Positions 26,714 through 35,970 of a stretch of DNA of 64,000 nucleotides are shown here, piece by piece; position 1 is the first letter of the stretch, and each line of letters begins with the position of its first letter. Origin of the DNA: Bradyrhizobium cenepequi (lineage in GTDB: Bacteria > Pseudomonadota > Alphaproteobacteria > Rhizobiales > Xanthobacteraceae); assembly GCF_020329485.1 (NCBI RefSeq), contig NZ_JAGKJI010000010.1, forward strand, positions 1 to 64,000, given 5' to 3'. Under the pieces are notes generated by a model. It saw only the letters and a list, made by a program, of their open reading frames with translations. It was not told where the DNA came from and ran no database searches. A program made the position numbers and the translations under genes.

Positions 26714-27595
26714 ATGTTTTGGCTTGCCTTCGCAATGATGACGGCCGCGGTCTCGCTGGCGCTGCTCAGGCCGCTCTCGGCGCGGCACGAAGAGCGTAAC
26801 TCGCGCGCTTCTGACATCGCTTTCTATCGAAGCCTTTTGGTTGAAACGGATGATGATGTCCGCCGAGGCTTAGTCGCAGCTGAGGATGCCGCAGCGGCGC
26901 GGGCCGAAATTGCGCGCCGGCTGCTCGCCTCCGTCGACTCCGTGCCGAAGGATCGGCCGCATGCATCGGCGCGACCGAGGCGCATCTGCGCCGTTCTAGC
27001 GGTTGTTGTGGTGCTGCCGTTTATCGCGCTGGCGCTTTATCTTAGGGTGGGCGCGCCTAACCAACTTGACATGCCAGCATCACGCCGGACGGGTGCGGAG
27101 TTCAACCCAACGGCTGTAATCCCCAAGATCGGAGTGCATCAGGCGGCCGACCGCAACGACGGACACGGCTTCCAGGCGATCGCGGTCGAGCAAGACGGCA
27201 GCACAGAAAAAGCGAGGCAACTCTGGGAGGCGCTACGAGCGGATTCGCCATCCGACGCGCCGTGGACGGATGCCGTACATCCGCATTTGGCTGCTGTTGC
27301 CGGAGCGCCGCGGCCGGACGTGGACGCCGCGCGGTCCGGCCTAGGCGGGACTGGCGTTGCGGAGCCGCCTCCAGAGCAGAGGACGGAGGCGATCAGTGGG
27401 ATGGTGGAGGGACTCGCTGAGCAGCCCACGAAGGACGATCACGATCTCGACGGGTGGCTGCGATTGATCAGGGCCTACGCCGTCCCGTGTAAGCAAGAGA
27501 AGGTCGAAGAGGCCGTGGCAAATGCGCGGGTTAGGCATTCGGGCAACATGAAGCGTTGGCACGCGTTGATTGGCTCGTCAAACAGCTCGGGCTGA
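26714..27595 (+). CDS. ccmI: Cytochrome c maturation protein CcmI, C-terminus frameshifted
   Basis: 293 residues. Two N-terminal transmembrane helices (FWLAFAMMTAAVSLALLRPL and AVLAVVVVLPFIALALYLRV) flank a cytoplasmic leucine-zipper-like segment (IAFYRSLLVETDDDVRRGLV), the CcmI/CycH layout; the periplasmic TPR part binds apocytochrome c. The last 16 residues (MKRWHALIGSSNSSG) are out of frame: the next frame reads LARVDWLVKQLGLKG and ends at TAA 27601-27603, four bases before the ccmE start, as expected for the ancestral end. A single indel near 27540-27555 has thus replaced the C-terminus. The TPR region is also poorly conserved, so partial loss of function is possible. Confidence 0.8.
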   Translation: MFWLAFAMMTAAVSLALLRPLSARHEERNSRASDIAFYRSLLVETDDDVRRGLVAAEDAAAARAEIARRLLASVDSVPKDRPHASARPRRICAVLAVVVVLPFIALALYLRVGAPNQLDMPASRRTGAEFNPTAVIPKIGVHQAADRNDGHGFQAIAVEQDGSTEKARQLWEALRADSPSDAPWTDAVHPHLAAVAGAPRPDVDAARSGLGGTGVAEPPPEQRTEAISGMVEGLAEQPTKDDHDLDGWLRLIRAYAVPCKQEKVEEAVANARVRHSGNMKRWHALIGSSNSSG

Positions 27596-27606
27596 AAGGA
27601 TAAATT

Positions 27607-28062
27607 TTGGCAAGAAAGAAAAGGCGCCTCCTCCTCATCGGCGCGGCCGGCATAACTTTGGCGATCGCGATGAGTCTCGTACTCTTTGCGCTACGTGACA
27701 GCATCGTGTTCTTCTACGGGCCGACCGAAATGGCCGAGAAAGCGCCGCCGCTGGGAACGCGGCTGCGCATCGGCGGGCTGGTGGAGCAGGGCTCACTGAT
27801 CCATGAGGGGTCGTCGACCGTCACTTTCGCGGTGACCGACCTTAAGCAGCACATCAAGGTCATCTACACAGGATTGCTACCCGATCTCTTCCGGGAAGGG
27901 CAGGGTGTCGTGGCCGAGGGCACGGTGGAAGGCCCAAACCTCTTTCATGCCGACACTGTGCTCGCCAAACATGACGAGCGCTACATGCCCAAGGATGTTG
28001 CCGACAGACTCAAACGGCAGGGTATTTGGCGTGACGGCGAGAAATCCGCGCAGACACAATAG
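27607..28062 (+). CDS. ccmE: Heme chaperone CcmE
   Basis: 151 residues from TTG 27607. One N-terminal membrane anchor ([20 protein letters not shown]) then a periplasmic OB-fold: [44 protein letters not shown]. The covalent heme-binding His122 and Tyr126 are in [10 protein letters not shown]. CcmE carries heme from CcmC to the CcmF/H ligase. Family length and all key residues are intact. Confidence 0.95.
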   Translation: MARKKRRLLLIGAAGITLAIAMSLVLFALRDSIVFFYGPTEMAEKAPPLGTRLRIGGLVEQGSLIHEGSSTVTFAVTDLKQHIKVIYTGLLPDLFREGQGVVAEGTVEGPNLFHADTVLAKHDERYMPKDVADRLKRQGIWRDGEKSAQTQ

Positions 28063-28104
28063 AGTTGCCGTTTATGGTTCACATCAGCCTCCAGGAGTGA
28101 CAGG

Positions 28105-30102
28105 GTGATCGTCGAAACTGGACATTATGCGCTCGCCCTCGCCTTGGCGGTCACACTGCTGCAGTCGGTTCTGCCGATCTGGGGTACTCGCCGCGGCGAT
28201 CTCGGGCTCGCCTCCATGGCGGTGCCTGCCGCGATTACCCAATTTGCGCTGGTGGCCTATGCCTTTGCGGCGCTGACCTACGCTCATGTGGTGTCCGACT
28301 TCAGTCTCGTAACGGTCGTTGAGAATTCACACACCACCAAGCCGCTCGTCTACAAGATCGCCGGCGTCTGGGGCAATCATGAAGGCTCTATGCTGCTCTG
28401 GGTCTTAATCCTGGCGATCTTCGGAGCCGCGGTGGCGAGCTTTGGCCGCGGCATGGCAGATGAACTGCGGGCCAATACGCTGGCGGTCCAGGGCTGGATC
28501 GCGTTTGCCTTCCTGCTCTTCATTCTGCTCACATCCGACCCCTTCGCGCGCCGATTTCCCGCACCCTTCGAGGGGCAAGACCTCAATCCGTTGCTTCAGG
28601 ACCCTGGCCTCGCGATACATCCGCCGCTGCTCTATCTCGGCTATGTCGGCTTCTCGATTGTGTTCTCCTTCGCGGCGGCGGCGCTGATTAGCGGCCGCGT
28701 CGATGCCGCCTGGGCCCGATACATTCGACCATGGGCGCTGATCGCTTGGAGTTTCCTGACGCTCGGTATCGCGATGGGTTCCTACTGGGCCTATTACACC
28801 CTGGGCTGGGGTGGATTCTGGTTCTGGGACCCGGTCGAGAATGCCTCATTGATGCCCTGGCTCGCGGGCACGGCGCTGCTGCATTCTGCGGCCGTCATGG
28901 AAAAGAGAGACGCGCTCAAGATCTGGACCATCTTCCTCGCGATTCTCACCTTCTCGCTTTCGCTGCTTGGCACGTTCCTGGTCCGCTCGGGCGTGCTTAC
29001 CTCGGTGCACTCCTTCGCCAGCGACCCATCACGCGGCCTCTTCATCCTCGCGATCCTTATCCTATTTATCGGCGGGTCGCTCGTTCTCTACGCTTGGCGC
29101 GCTCCGGCCTTGCGACCCGGCGGCCTGTTCGCGCCTGTGTCTCGGGAAGGTGCGCTCGTGATCAACAACCTAATGCTGACCATCTGTTGCGGCATCGTCC
29201 TCACCGGTACCCTTTACCCTCTGGTGCTTGAGACCTTGACCGGCGACAAGATCTCGGTCGGCGCGCCTTTTTTCAATCTGACCTTCGCTCCGTTGGTCCT
29301 CTCCATCCTGCTACTAATGCCGATCGGCCAGTCGCTTGCCTGGAAGCGTGGCGACTTTCTGGGCGCAGCGCAACGGGTGATGGTTGCGGCGGTGGCGGGC
29401 GTGGCCCTTTCACTAGTTCTTGCGGCGGCCCTGCGTGGCGGCCCGGTCCTCGCCCCGATAGGTGTGGGCTTGGCGGTCTATCTGATCCTCGGATCGTCCA
29501 GCGAACTGGTGTCGCGGATCTGGGGCAGAGGGCAGGCCTGGCGGGCGACTTTGGCCCGCGCGACTGGGCTTCCGCGTTCGGCTTGGGGCACGGCTATCGC
29601 CCACGCGGGGCTCGGCGTGACATTGTTGGGGCTCGCCGCAACCGGTTGGGGTGTGGAGCGGATTGCGGCGGTCAAGCCGGGGCAGACGGTCGATCTCGGA
29701 CCCTATCAAGCCACCATAGTCAAGCTTGAGCAGCGACAGGGCCCCAACTATTCCGAAATAGGGGTCCGTGCGATTATCAGGCAGGGTGGGTCGACGGTGA
29801 CGACGATTGAACCGGCCAAGCGCACGTTTCCGGTGCGCCAGACCACGATAACGGAAGCCGGCATCGCGACAATAGGTTTCGGGCAGGTCTACATCTCGGT
29901 CGGGGACCAGCACCCAGATGGTTCGATCGATGCCCGCATGTTCTGGAAGCCGCTCGTTACGACAATCTGGATTGGCGCGATCGTGATGGCGATCGGAGGA
30001 ATTGTGTCGTTGTCCGATCGGCGTCTCAGGATCGGCTTTGCGCGGCGCGCCATTCACAGCCGCCTCTCTGGCGATCCTGTAGCGCCGCAGCCCGCAGAAT
30101 GA
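28105..30102 (+). CDS. ccmF: Cytochrome c heme lyase subunit CcmF
   Basis: 665 residues from GTG 28105, about 15 transmembrane segments. The periplasmic Trp-rich motif WGGFWFWDPVEN is at residues 235-246. Conserved histidines include His92 (VWGNHEGSM), His172 (AIHPPLLYLGY) and His260 (ALLHSAAVMEK), candidates for heme b and heme transfer. CcmF with CcmH/I attaches heme from CcmE to apocytochromes. Its stop overlaps the ccmH start (ATGA, 30099-30102). Confidence 0.95.
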   Translation: MIVETGHYALALALAVTLLQSVLPIWGTRRGDLGLASMAVPAAITQFALVAYAFAALTYAHVVSDFSLVTVVENSHTTKPLVYKIAGVWGNHEGSMLLWVLILAIFGAAVASFGRGMADELRANTLAVQGWIAFAFLLFILLTSDPFARRFPAPFEGQDLNPLLQDPGLAIHPPLLYLGYVGFSIVFSFAAAALISGRVDAAWARYIRPWALIAWSFLTLGIAMGSYWAYYTLGWGGFWFWDPVENASLMPWLAGTALLHSAAVMEKRDALKIWTIFLAILTFSLSLLGTFLVRSGVLTSVHSFASDPSRGLFILAILILFIGGSLVLYAWRAPALRPGGLFAPVSREGALVINNLMLTICCGIVLTGTLYPLVLETLTGDKISVGAPFFNLTFAPLVLSILLLMPIGQSLAWKRGDFLGAAQRVMVAAVAGVALSLVLAAALRGGPVLAPIGVGLAVYLILGSSSELVSRIWGRGQAWRATLARATGLPRSAWGTAIAHAGLGVTLLGLAATGWGVERIAAVKPGQTVDLGPYQATIVKLEQRQGPNYSEIGVRAIIRQGGSTVTTIEPAKRTFPVRQTTITEAGIATIGFGQVYISVGDQHPDGSIDARMFWKPLVTTIWIGAIVMAIGGIVSLSDRRLRIGFARRAIHSRLSGDPVAPQPAE

Positions 30103-30581
30103 CCGCGCTCCGTCGCTTTTTCATTCTTTTGGTCGTGTTCGCGGGGCTCGCGCCCGGTCTGGCGAGCGCGGTGCAGCCCGACGAGATCCTAGCCGATTCA
30201 AAGCTCGAAGCGCGCGCGCGGGGAATTTCCGTTGGGCTGCGCTGTCTTGTCTGTCAGAACCAGTCGATCGACGATTCGAACTCGGAGCTTGCGCGGGATC
30301 TCCGGCTACTGGTTCGCGAACGTCTGAAGGTGGGCGACAGCGACGCGCAGGTGCGCGATTTCCTGGTGCGGCGCTATGGAAATTTCATCCTGTTGAAACC
30401 GCCATTCGACTCGGAAACCGCCCTACTCTGGGGCACGCCGGCCCTCCTGTTTGCGGTCGGCGCGATCCCGCTTCTTCTCGGATTGCGCCGCCGCAGGCAG
30501 TCCCCGCCGCCTGATCCGCTGAGCCAAGCCGAGTGCGACCGGCTGGCGTCGGTATTGAACGCCGATATTCCCTCTGAGTGA
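30099..30581 (+). CDS. ccmH: Cytochrome c maturation thioredoxin-like protein CcmH
   Basis: 160 residues. Signal/anchor at the N-terminus (FFILLVVFAGLAPGLASA), then the three-helix periplasmic domain with the redox motif LRCLVCQNQS (Cys49-x-x-Cys52) and RERLKVGDSDAQVRDFLVRR. A C-terminal transmembrane helix (PALLFAVGAIPLLLGL) follows. Reduces or chaperones apocytochrome thiols in the heme lyase complex. Last gene of the plus-strand ccm run. Confidence 0.94.
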   Translation: MTALRRFFILLVVFAGLAPGLASAVQPDEILADSKLEARARGISVGLRCLVCQNQSIDDSNSELARDLRLLVRERLKVGDSDAQVRDFLVRRYGNFILLKPPFDSETALLWGTPALLFAVGAIPLLLGLRRRRQSPPPDPLSQAECDRLASVLNADIPSE

Positions 30582-30584
30582 TTT

Positions 30585-30684
30585 TGGCGTTAGTCGGATC
30601 GTTTTATCTTGCGAGATGCACGTGCCGAGGCGTTTCACCTCTTCGCTTCAAGCCTCGACTCGAACGGTGGCGTTAGTCGCATCG
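30585..30684. repeat. Short direct repeat between convergent ccm runs
   Basis: tggcgttagtcggatcg (30585-30601) and tggcgttagtcgcatcg (30668-30684), one mismatch, 83 bp apart, in the 186-bp region where ccmH and ccmB converge. No T-tracted hairpin was identified here. Confidence 0.5.
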
Positions 30685-30767
30685 CGCCGCAGATAGTCCA
30701 GATATTGGAGCCGTTTCACTGACGTGATCCGCTTCGGAACGAACTTATTTCCACCGCTTGCAATCCT

Positions 30768-31439
30768 TTATTCCCCCGCCCCGCGAAGCGCGGCGGCTGC
30801 AGCGATCGGGGCGAGCGCGAAGGACGCGAGACCAAGCGCGCAGAGGATCAGAAAGGGCGTTAGGAATGACACCGTGCCACTCGCCGCCGCCGAGGCCGCC
30901 GAGACGCTAAAGATCATCACTGGCACCGCCAGCGGTACGACGAGAATCGAGAGCAGAAGGCCGCCGCGTCGCAACGTGACGGTAAGGGCTGCGCCGATCG
31001 CGCCCAGAAAAGTTAGAGCTGGTGTGCCTACTAGCAGGCTCACGGTCACTCCCCCGAGCGCCGGGCCATCCAGGGCCAACATCAGGCCGAACAGGGGAGA
31101 GAGGATCACCAGCGGCAGCCCCGTGACGCACCAGTGGGCTAGGCACTTTACCAGGACAACGAGTTCTAGAGGTGCCGGTGACAGAAGCATCTGGTCCAGC
31201 GAACCATCCTCGTGGTCGGCTTGGAACAACCGGTCAAGGCCTAGCAGAGTCGCCAGGAATGCTCCGAGCCACAGGATGGCCGGACCGATTCGCGATAGCA
31301 GGTTCAAGTCGGGTCCGATCGCGAAGGGCACGATCGTGACGAGACCGAGGAAGAAGATTATCGCGAGAGACCCTCCGCCGCCGATGCGGCGCGATAGCAC
31401 GAGATCGCGGTAAAAGACGGCAAGAAGAGTATCTGTCAT
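30768..31439 (-). CDS. ccmB: Heme ABC exporter permease CcmB
   Basis: 223 residues from ATG 31439 (TGGAGGCC just upstream; 31448 is a close alternative, and the frame runs open to 31577). Six transmembrane helices typical of CcmB: FYRDLVLSRRIGGGGSLAII start, cytosolic segment GLDRLFQADHEDGSLDQMLL, and long hydrophobic stretches (GPALGGVTVSLLVGTPALTF, FLTPFLILCALGLASFALAP). CcmB pairs with CcmA in the CcmABC complex that frees holo-CcmE. It follows ccmA on the minus strand, facing the other ccm genes. Confidence 0.92.
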   Translation of the reverse strand: MTDTLLAVFYRDLVLSRRIGGGGSLAIIFFLGLVTIVPFAIGPDLNLLSRIGPAILWLGAFLATLLGLDRLFQADHEDGSLDQMLLSPAPLELVVLVKCLAHWCVTGLPLVILSPLFGLMLALDGPALGGVTVSLLVGTPALTFLGAIGAALTVTLRRGGLLLSILVVPLAVPVMIFSVSAASAAASGTVSFLTPFLILCALGLASFALAPIAAAAALRGAGE

Positions 31440-31563
31440 GGCCTCCATCCGCCGCCGCCGCCATAGCGGCGTGACCGTCTCCCTTGAAGAAAAGGATCGG
31501 CCCGGCCTTGTTTCTCGCTCCGGGGCGCATGGAGGCGGCGGGTAGGGCGCCACGGCACTGCCC

Positions 31564-32190
31564 TCATTGCGCCTCAAGCCTCAGTTCGAGGGTCCCTGGC
31601 AGACCGAGTGGTTCGTGGGTCGCCGCAAGCACCAAGCCGCCGCGTCCGAGATGATCGGCCACAATACCCATCAGCATGACACGTGCGGCCCGGTCGAGTG
31701 CGGTCAATGGCTCATCGAGCAGCCAGAGAGGGCGGTCAGCGACCAGGAGCCGGGCCAAGGCGACGCGGCGGCGCTGGCCTGCCGAAAGATAGCCGACCGG
31801 CAGGTCGACAACGTGGGCGAGCTCGACGCGGTCGAGCGCCTCCCGAGGGGTCAGCCGGGCCTGCCCTGAAAGTGTCAGACCGAATTGGAGGTTTTCGCGA
31901 GCGGTCAGTGCGGACTTCAACCCGTCGAGGTGACCCACGTAGTGGACGCGCTCCGCGAGAGGCGCCAGATCCTTGGCTCCCGACTCGTTCCAGGACGCGC
32001 AGCCGGACGCTGGGGGTAAGAAGCCGGCGATCACACGCAGCAGGGTTGATTTGCCCACGCCATTTGAGCCCGTTACTTCACCAAGCTGTCCGCCGTCCAG
32101 CCGTAACGATACGCCACGGAGCACTGTGCGCCCACCGCGCACGACCCAGAGGTCCGCGACCAGGAGATGGCAGGATTGTGTGTGGCTCAT
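31564..32190 (-). CDS. ccmA: Heme ABC exporter ATP-binding protein CcmA
   Basis: 208 residues. Walker A GSNGVGKST (41-49), signature LSAGQRRRV (about 136), Walker B LWLLDEP and the switch His in AATHEPL. Walker A has Ser-Asn in place of the common Pro-Asn. CcmA hydrolyses ATP to release holo-CcmE from CcmCD. Paired with ccmB; the gap between them is about 125 bp. The inversion of ccmAB relative to ccmC-H suggests the cluster was rearranged. Confidence 0.94.
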   Translation of the reverse strand: MSHTQSCHLLVADLWVVRGGRTVLRGVSLRLDGGQLGEVTGSNGVGKSTLLRVIAGFLPPASGCASWNESGAKDLAPLAERVHYVGHLDGLKSALTARENLQFGLTLSGQARLTPREALDRVELAHVVDLPVGYLSAGQRRRVALARLLVADRPLWLLDEPLTALDRAARVMLMGIVADHLGRGGLVLAATHEPLGLPGTLELRLEAQ

Positions 32191-32477
32191 TTTCGCTTTC
32201 AGTCAGCTATGTCCCGCGCCGCTCGCGTTTTTAGAACGCTCCCCCTGCTTGCTTCTCGCTCGCCGCGGCGCGAGCCCAGGTTGGCATCACATCGCGTGAG
32301 ACATCGGACTTAGCGACACGGGTGCCAGACGTGACGCCACGGTTGGGCCGATGACTCCGTGGCGGAACTTCGATGGCTCGGCCCAGGCTCGCCTCTTGGC
32401 CGAACCATCGGAGCGCCCTGTTCGCGTATGGCCGAGCAAGCCCGCTGTCGAGGACCCAGCTCGCCCAGGGACACGGC

Positions 32478-33845
32478 TCAATCGAAAGCCAGAGTGTCCC
32501 AGGTCTCGACGAGCGCGGCCGTTAGTTTGGCTATGTGTGCCGCCCCGTGGAAGGGCGAGGGCGTGATGCGCAAACGCTCCGTGCCGCGTGGGACAGTAGG
32601 GTAGTTGATCGGCTGGATGTAAATGGCGTGGCGCTCAAGCAGGTGATCGGCAGCCGCCTTGCACCGCTCTGCATCACCGACCATCACCGGCACGATGTGA
32701 GTGTCGGTGTCGAGCACCGGCAGACCAGCGGCCTTGAGCGCGGCCTTCGTTGCAGCGGCCTGTCGCTGGTGTGCCTTACGCTCGGCATTCGAGTGCTTGA
32801 GGTAGCGCACGGAAGTAAGGGCAGCGGCGGCAACCGCAGGCGGCAGGGCTGTGGTGAAGATGAAGCCCGAGGCGAAGCTGCGTACCGCATCACAGATTGT
32901 CTGCGAGGCCGCGATATAGCCCCCGATGCAGCCAAAGCCTTTGGCGAGGGTGCCCTCGATTACATCCACGCGGTGCATCACCCCGTCGCGCTCGCTGATC
33001 CCGCCACCGCGGGGGCCATAAAGGCCAACCGCGTGGACCTCGTCGAGGTAAGTCATCGCGCCGTACTGATCTGCAAGGTCACAGATCCTGCCGATAGGTG
33101 CCACGTCGCCGTCCATGGAGTAGACGGACTCGAACACGATGAGCTTAGGGCGGTCCCCCGCCTCCTGTAGCAAAGCCTCAAGATGGCCGTGATCGTTGTG
33201 GCGGAATATCCGCTTCTCGCAGCCCGATTGACGGATGCCTTCGATTATCGAGTTGTGGTTGAAGGCGTCGGACAGGATCAAGCAGTCCGGGATCAACTTG
33301 GCGATCGTCGAGATGCCGGCCTGGTTCGAGACGTAGCCCGAGGTGAAGACAAGGCTCGCCTCCTTGCCGTGCAAGTCGGCGAGCTCGCGCTCAAGGTCCA
33401 CCAGTGGCGAGTTATTTCCCGCGATGTTGCGCGTGCCGCCTGCGCCGACGCCGCAGCACCGGGCAGTCTCGATCATCGCGGCCACGACCTCAGGGCGCTG
33501 CCCCATGCCGAGGTAGTCATTGGAGCACCAGACCGTGATCTCGGTGATCATCCCGTCGGGCCGGCGCCACTTGGCGACCGGGAAGCGGCCAGAAATGCGC
33601 TCGATGTCGGTGAAAACACGGTAGCGCCGCTCATCGTGCAAGCGATCGAGGGCCTTGCGGAAGTGGCGCTCGTACGCTTGGTCCGCGCCCTTCGTGTCCT
33701 CCGGCCTGGACGCGACCCTTGCGGGCAAGTGCACGGCTGGCGCTCCTTGCCCCGACATTGCGCTCAAGCACGGACGTGCTTTGCCGGCACGCGCGCGAGT
33801 TTGAAGTCTCGCCAGCAATTCCGCCTCTATAACGTGATCTGCCAT
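32478..33845 (-). CDS. hemA: 5-aminolevulinate synthase
   Basis: 455 residues from ATG 33845. Catalyses glycine + succinyl-CoA to 5-aminolevulinate, the first step of the C4 heme pathway used by alphaproteobacteria. PLP lysine Lys302 is in [10 protein letters not shown]; other hallmarks are [57 protein letters not shown] and [19 protein letters not shown]. The N-terminus is about 55 residues longer than usual ALAS (ordinary start near [20 protein letters not shown]), so an internal start is possible, but the extension is open and Ala/Arg-rich. It lies 288 bp from ccmA on the same strand, linking heme synthesis to cytochrome c assembly. Confidence 0.93.
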   Translation of the reverse strand: MADHVIEAELLARLQTRARAGKARPCLSAMSGQGAPAVHLPARVASRPEDTKGADQAYERHFRKALDRLHDERRYRVFTDIERISGRFPVAKWRRPDGMITEITVWCSNDYLGMGQRPEVVAAMIETARCCGVGAGGTRNIAGNNSPLVDLERELADLHGKEASLVFTSGYVSNQAGISTIAKLIPDCLILSDAFNHNSIIEGIRQSGCEKRIFRHNDHGHLEALLQEAGDRPKLIVFESVYSMDGDVAPIGRICDLADQYGAMTYLDEVHAVGLYGPRGGGISERDGVMHRVDVIEGTLAKGFGCIGGYIAASQTICDAVRSFASGFIFTTALPPAVAAAALTSVRYLKHSNAERKAHQRQAAATKAALKAAGLPVLDTDTHIVPVMVGDAERCKAAADHLLERHAIYIQPINYPTVPRGTERLRITPSPFHGAAHIAKLTAALVETWDTLAFD

Positions 33846-34111
33846 CTTTGTCAGGCCCTAAAGCTGAAGCCCCGGTTGTCCATGGCTCATTATCTTTCAG
33901 GCCCTCTCGTCTTGCACAAGTTATTGTTTGTATGCCCTCTGATTATCGCCATGTGCGTCAGCTAAATGCGATCTTTGGTGTGAACTTGAGAAGGCAAGTA
34001 GCGCGATCCAGCTACCTTCATGACAAGAATGCAGTCCGCTGCCTTGCGCTCGGTCGCAAGCACATGCGCGGTCGCGTTTGTGGCGCGTCGGCGGTCCATC
34101 AGTTTGTCTAG

Positions 34112-35028
34112 CAGTCTGCTGAAAAACCGGTTCGGCGGCGGAGGCCCCAACGCCAGTCCATTCCACTGGGTGCACACCATGGCGGTCGACGAGCTTGGCA
34201 ACGTCTATAACCGCCGCCTTGAAATTGAAATTTGCGGGGAACAGCATTGGCTTTTTTCTTGTGGGCGTGGCTCTGGTGATGCGGTCGATCATTCGGGGTA
34301 ATTTTGCTGGGCGGGCCTACGCCGGGACGAGTTTCGGAACGGGGATCAGGTTGTAGGCGATGAGGTTGAGCATGAAGTCGGCTGCAACGCGACAGATGAC
34401 GCATGTCTTGTTTTGCGCTTTGTGCCATGCTGCTTGCCCCAACCGAAGATGCATTCGATCGTCGCCCGACGCGATTGCGGCATGCCATAGCCTTGGTGGC
34501 GCGTGGTCCGAAGCCCAGGCTTCAATCAACGTCCCGTCTACCGAAAATGCTCGTCCGACAATAGCGACTTGATCTGAGGATGGTTCTTGTTCATGAGCTT
34601 CGTAAACACGTTGCCGTTCTGCAGCCGCTCACGGTTCTTCGTGGAGCTGGTCGGATCCCAGACCGGATCGTCCGGCGACAGCCCCACGAACCAGCAGTAC
34701 AAGCGATTGTAGTCCAATTGCTCCATCAGCTGTCGTTCCGACCGAATGCCGTAGAACGCCCGCACAGCAATTGCTCCGGAGGGATCGAGGGGCATCCTTC
34801 GTTCGAATAGAGCTTACCAAAGCTACGGTTCAGCTCGCCCAGCACATCACAGACAAGCGCCTGAATCCTTCTCAGCGGATGGTTCGGCGGCGCCAACGTC
34901 TCGGCGAGATGTACGAAAACAGCCGGCCCTGATCCACAAATGTGCTCCGCATACGAGCCTCCACCAATTCGTGATAAAAAAGTGAATCAGCAAAGTCTCG
35001 CTACGGCGAGGGGTTTTTCAGCAGACTG
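34112..35028 (-). mobile_element. IS5-group element with internal deletion
   Basis: Bounded by 17-bp inverted ends (cagtctgctgaaaaacc at the left; its complement with one mismatch at the right) and flanked on each side by CTAG, a target duplication of the YTAR type used by IS5. On the minus strand transposase pieces follow one another with frameshifts: HPLRRIQALVCDVLGELNRS, YGIRSERQLMEQLDYNRLYC, WFVGLSPDDPVWDP, then GTLIEAWAS and finally VAADFMLNLIAYNLI at the C-terminus. The central catalytic third between EAWAS and ADFML is deleted, giving about 0.9 kb. It cannot transpose alone but keeps both ends. Confidence 0.85.
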
Positions 35029-35322
35029 CTAGTGAGTGCTGGACTAGGTGCACGCTCTCGACGTTAAGCGCAGAGATCGCCTCGTCGAGCTGCAAACATT
35101 CACAATGGCCACCGCCTTGCGAGGCAGCAAGGTGCCTGGCCAAGGCAGTATCGTGTCTCGAACGATAAGCTGCCCGGGACCACATTCCCAATGGGTATCG
35201 ATTCGATGCCCACATTCGATTTTCGCGATGCAGGCACCTGGGTTAAATCTCGCCTTGCTGGGCAGAGGAAGTCATTCTTATCGCTGCCGCGAGCGAATCG
35301 CGGATTGACTGGAGAAAAAATC

Positions 35323-35961
35323 ATGAAGCACACGGTGTCAGTATTACTTTCCAGCGTTCTTGCTGTCGGCGCAATCACAACGGCGGTATTCGCGCAGCAA
35401 CCACAGCTTCCTCCACCGGACGACTGGCATGCGACTGGGCGCTATCTTCCGGAATACACGAGTGATGGTGCTCTCCTGCTACCGAAAAACTTCCATGAGT
35501 GGGTTTATGTTGGCTCGCCTCTGACACCAAACATATTGAACAATGGGAAAGCAAACTTCCCGGAATTCCACAACGTGTACATCGAGCCTGGTTCCTATGA
35601 AATCTATAAGAAGACTGGCGTCTTCCCCGAAGGAACCATCTTCGTAAAGGAGCTACAACTTATGCTGCCCGCCGATCGTGCGGACGGTTCGAGGCAAGAG
35701 CCCTCTGGGCGCGGGTTCTTTCCGGGGCCCTTTAACGGCGCCGATGTAACCGTCAAAGACACCAAACGGTACACCGAGACCAATGGCTGGGGTTACTACA
35801 ACTTCAATCACTTCGAGCCGAAGGCTGCCACCGCCAAGGTCAGGCCACTGGAGGAATGCGCGTATTGTCATATCGCTAGTGCTAAACGCGATGACGTGTG
35901 GACGCAGTTTTATGCCCTGCTTGATAGCGTCCCCGTCCCTGCCGATCAGAAAAAGAAGTAG
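35323..35961 (+). CDS. Cytochrome P460 family protein (first of tandem pair)
   Basis: 212 residues from ATG 35323 (GGAG nine bases upstream; the frame is open further 5' but without a signal). Sec signal MKHTVSVLLSSVLAVGAITT, cleaved near AVFAQQ. Periplasmic domain with FHNVYIEPGSYEIYKKTGVF, PEGTIFVKELQ (Lys109 in the V-K-E motif), DVTVKDTKRY, GWGYYNFNHFEP and the heme c motif C179-A-Y-C-H183 near the C-terminus. P460-type proteins hold one covalent heme and act on hydroxylamine or bind NO; which applies here is not known. A GGAGG ribosome site for the next gene follows directly, so the two P460 genes form an operon. Confidence 0.85.
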   Translation: MKHTVSVLLSSVLAVGAITTAVFAQQPQLPPPDDWHATGRYLPEYTSDGALLLPKNFHEWVYVGSPLTPNILNNGKANFPEFHNVYIEPGSYEIYKKTGVFPEGTIFVKELQLMLPADRADGSRQEPSGRGFFPGPFNGADVTVKDTKRYTETNGWGYYNFNHFEPKAATAKVRPLEECAYCHIASAKRDDVWTQFYALLDSVPVPADQKKK

Positions 35962-35970
35962 GAGGCTGCG

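Noticed and set aside
26399..26788. 129-codon minus-strand frame between ccmG and ccmI
   Set aside because: Protein-like in part (LLQRSFFELIDCRPVAQASD) but overlaps ccmG and ccmI ends, has no ribosome site and no recognised family.
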